9,180 nt of DNA from Candidatus Kerfeldbacteria bacterium (GTDB lineage: Bacteria > Patescibacteriota > Patescibacteriia > SBBC01 > JACPUP01), in the NCBI GenBank assembly GCA_016192205.1, contig JACPUP010000054.1, positions 1 to 9,180 of the forward strand, in the 5' to 3' direction. The notes under the pieces were generated by a model. The model was not told where the DNA came from and searched no databases. It saw only the letters and a program-made list of their open reading frames with translations. Each line of letters starts with the position of its first letter. The first letter of the stretch is position 1. A program made the translations under genes and the position numbers. This document shows positions 8,100 through 9,180 of this stretch, one piece after another.

Positions 8100-8136
8100 A
8101 TGGTCACTATGATTAATGCGTGTTTGTCTTTATTTC

Positions 8137-8145
8137 ATTATAGCA
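8137..8145 (-). promoter_or_regulatory. Extended -10 promoter of the surface-protein gene
   Basis: The minus strand reads TGCTATAAT, a perfect -10 hexamer (8142-8137) with the TGn extension. The start of transcription would be near 8130, giving a leader of about 31 nt before the ATG at 8099. The sequence 17 bp upstream (TACCCC) is not a recognisable -35. The leader has no Shine-Dalgarno. A strong dedicated promoter here implies that the large gene does not depend on the upstream glycosylase gene. Confidence 0.65.
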
Positions 8146-8215
8146 CAGGACACGAGGAAGGGGTAGAACATGGAGGGGATGTGCTTGGTCAAGCGCTCTC
8201 CGTACTCCTCCACCC

Positions 8216-8857
8216 TCAACGCGTACCTGTTCGCTCGTCCACGCCCCACCGCACGATGAGCGCATGGAACTCCTGATACAGCACCACGCGCCGCGGGAGT
8301 GCTCTCTCGAAGAACTGCCGGTAGTCATCGTACGCATCAAAGAACACGCCCTTGCTCGCGCACAGCCGTTTGGTGTAGGCGTCAATCACGAAGATGGGTT
8401 TGCCGAGCGCGTAGAGGAGGATGGAGTCAGCGGTTTCGCGCCCGATACCGTGGACGGCGAGCAGCTCGTCGCGCAGCGCCATGGTCGGTTCGGTCGCCAG
8501 CGAGAGCAGCCGGCCCTTACCGCGCGTCGCGACGAACGCAGCGAACACCTTGAGCTTCTTCGCTTTCTCGTTGTAGTAGCCAGAGGGACGGACGTGCTGG
8601 GCGAGCTGCGCTTGCGGCGTGTTGAGCAACGCGCGCGGTGTCAGCCGTTTGGTCTGTTTGAGTTTTACCAATGCGTGCTCCACGTTCCGCCAGCTCGTGT
8701 TCTGGGTGAGGATAGCGCCGATTGCGATTTCGAACGCGGCTGCTTCGGTCATGGGTTTGGGAGGCGGTTGGCGCGAGCCGTCCACGCCCGTGATGGGCCA
8801 CCAGTGTTGGGGGCCGTAGCGTTTGAGGAGTTGGCGGTAGATGCGAAGGGCATTCAT
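8216..8857 (-). CDS. Endonuclease III-related HhH-GPD DNA glycosylase (MagIII/HP0602-like, COG2231 type)
   Basis: A 213-residue base-excision repair glycosylase that should remove damaged, probably alkylated, bases in the cytoplasm. The opening YGPQHWWPI (14-22), the FEIAIGAILTQNTSWRNVEHAL block (42-63) and SGYYNEKAKKLK (92-103) are typical of the MagIII-like branch. The helix-hairpin-helix is at about 132-150 (HGIGRETADSILLYA) and the catalytic Asp is D159 in FVIDAYTKR. Where endonuclease III has its lyase lysine in G-V-G-R-K-T-A, this protein has E141, so it is expected to be a monofunctional glycosylase without AP-lyase activity. There is only one Cys (C166): the C-terminal [4Fe-4S] loop of endonuclease III and of many COG2231 relatives is absent, and the protein ends soon after FHALIVRWG. 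The length is close to MagIII (about 218). An in-frame TAG 21 nt upstream of the ATG and no other start between them fix the 5' end. There is no Shine-Dalgarno. Confidence 0.9.
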   Translation of the reverse strand: MNALRIYRQLLKRYGPQHWWPITGVDGSRQPPPKPMTEAAAFEIAIGAILTQNTSWRNVEHALVKLKQTKRLTPRALLNTPQAQLAQHVRPSGYYNEKAKKLKVFAAFVATRGKGRLLSLATEPTMALRDELLAVHGIGRETADSILLYALGKPIFVIDAYTKRLCASKGVFFDAYDDYRQFFERALPRRVVLYQEFHALIVRWGVDERTGTR

Positions 8858-8898
8858 GGATGCATTGGACGCGCACTATGAGATGGGTCGTGGGTTGC

Positions 8899-8932
8899 CC
8901 GGCTTGAAGGCCTGGTCGGGCCTTGAGGCCGG
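8899..8932. repeat. GC-rich imperfect palindrome, REP-like
   Basis: Arms 8899-8912 (CCGGCTTGAAGGCC) and 8919-8932 (GGCCTTGAGGCCGG) pair at 12 of 14 positions around a 6-nt loop. The inner 6 bp (AAGGCC/GGCCTT) are perfect. There is no T-run on either side, so it does not look like an intrinsic terminator. It resembles a dispersed palindromic element, but copy number cannot be judged from this window. Confidence 0.55.
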
Positions 8933-8954
8933 CGATGAGCAGCGCAACGCCCGG

Positions 8955-8972
8955 ATTCCGAAGGGAGTCCCA
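8955..8972. repeat. Short hairpin with four-base loop
   Basis: Arms GGATTCC (8955-8961) and GGAGTCC (8966-8972) pair over 7 positions with one T-G wobble (G-U if transcribed from the plus strand; A-C mismatch from the minus strand). The loop is GAAG. It lies 22 bp from the larger palindrome and may belong to the same repeat unit. Confidence 0.4.
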
Positions 8973-8993
8973 AGCGCGCAATCTTCTTAGTAG

Positions 8994-9045
8994 ATGAGCT
9001 TGTTAGGGTGCTAAAAAGCTAACCAGCTAACAAACGAAGGCTCAT
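8994..9045 (-). repeat. Two-part inverted repeat containing 8-bp-period GTTAGC words, just after the partial gene
   Basis: Outer arms are ATGAGC (8994-8999) and GCTCAT (9040-9045). Inner arms are TTGTTAG (9000-9006) and CTAACAA (9027-9033). Inside, GCTAA recurs at 9010, 9018 and 9026 with an exact 8-bp period. On the minus strand it begins 3 nt after the stop of the partial gene, where a 3' processing or termination element would sit, but no T-tract follows it. Confidence 0.55.
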
Positions 9046-9048
9046 GTG

Positions 9049-9180
9049 CTATTTCCCTCTCCGCTTTTCCTCGACTCTCTCAAACTCCACACTCCCGCCC
9101 TTTTTCCGCCGCGCGAACACCGGAATGACGTTGAGTTTCGCGCCGGCAAAGCGCCGTTCAATCATGCCTTTGGCGCGGAG
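9049..9180 (-). CDS. 3' end of an unidentified basic protein (partial, 43 residues)
   Basis: The reading frame is open from the window edge to a TAG at 9051-9049. The visible tail starts LRAKGMIERRFAGAKLNVIP and ends with a charged segment (VEFERVEEKRRGK). About a third of the residues are Lys or Arg (14 of 43, against 5 acidic), so the protein may bind nucleic acid, but I do not recognise the family. Regular alternation of hydrophobic and charged residues and third-position G/C preference support real coding. The N-terminal part lies outside the window, and its relation to the glycosylase gene, 191 bp downstream, is unclear. Confidence 0.65.
   Translation of the reverse strand, partial: LRAKGMIERRFAGAKLNVIPVFARRKKGGSVEFERVEEKRRGK

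Larger units (their letters stand above)
8858..9048. other. 191-bp non-coding gap with three successive inverted repeats
   Basis: No convincing start or family similarity is found on either strand. Inverted repeats lie at 8899-8932, 8955-8972 and 8994-9045. A weak -10-like CATAGT on the minus strand, ending 17 nt before the glycosylase ATG, has two mismatches to TATAAT and is not called as a promoter. Confidence 0.6.

Noticed and set aside
8130..8215. Open minus-strand frame after the glycosylase stop (VEEYGERLTKHIPSMFYP...), a possible frameshifted C-terminus
   Set aside because: It has no cysteines of the expected Fe-S tail and overlaps the surface-protein promoter. The glycosylase is already near the MagIII length.
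8264..8881. Plus-strand open frame of 205 codons opposite the glycosylase
   Set aside because: The minus-strand frame carries a clear HhH-GPD protein, so this is its shadow.

Overview
The window reads as a GC-rich bacterial chromosome segment with all recognisable genes on the minus strand. In transcription order (right to left) these are the 3' end of an unidentified basic protein (9180-9049), a MagIII/endonuclease III-like DNA glycosylase (8857-8216), a 1599-residue exported multidomain surface protein (8099-3300), and a 1022-residue UvrD/PcrA-type helicase fused to an Fe-S RecB/AddB-type nuclease (3251-183). The large plus-strand open frames are antisense shadows of these genes, which is common in GC-rich DNA.

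The best taxonomic hint is a six-cysteine module in the surface protein with the phrase GPGGC followed by a C-X5-C-X3-C pattern. I associate this phrase with secreted proteins of the Candidate Phyla Radiation (Patescibacteria, especially Parcubacteria-like lineages). Three further traits fit but do not prove this: no Shine-Dalgarno sequence at the three visible starts, promoters with an extended -10 box and no clear -35, and gene borders carrying short stuttering word repeats. Standard code is used (TGA is the glycosylase stop). The assignment is an inference.

Layout: 1-182 holds no supported gene but has a 17-bp inverted repeat around a 147-bp unit and a patch of AACC-rich word repeats. 183-3251 is the helicase-nuclease, with a 23-codon Gly/Arg-rich in-frame insert made of a GCCC-rich DNA word repeat. 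3252-3299 is a 48-bp gap with an extended -10 so close to the helicase ATG that the mRNA may be leaderless. 3300-8099 is the surface protein: signal peptide, nine or ten tandem carboxypeptidase-regulatory/Ig-like beta domains, the Cys module, a ZU5-like domain, FG-GAP-like repeats and a C-terminal IPT/TIG domain. 8100-8215 carries its promoter. 8216-8857 is the glycosylase. 8858-9048 is a non-coding gap with three successive inverted repeats.

Two of the genes serve DNA maintenance (base excision; strand unwinding and cutting). The surface protein lies between them with its own promoter, so the four genes look like neighbours rather than a single pathway. I see no CRISPR array, tRNA, rRNA or transposase. 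The observations most worth following are the Cys module inserted inside a beta domain, the repeat-derived insert in the helicase, and the small repeats at the gene borders.
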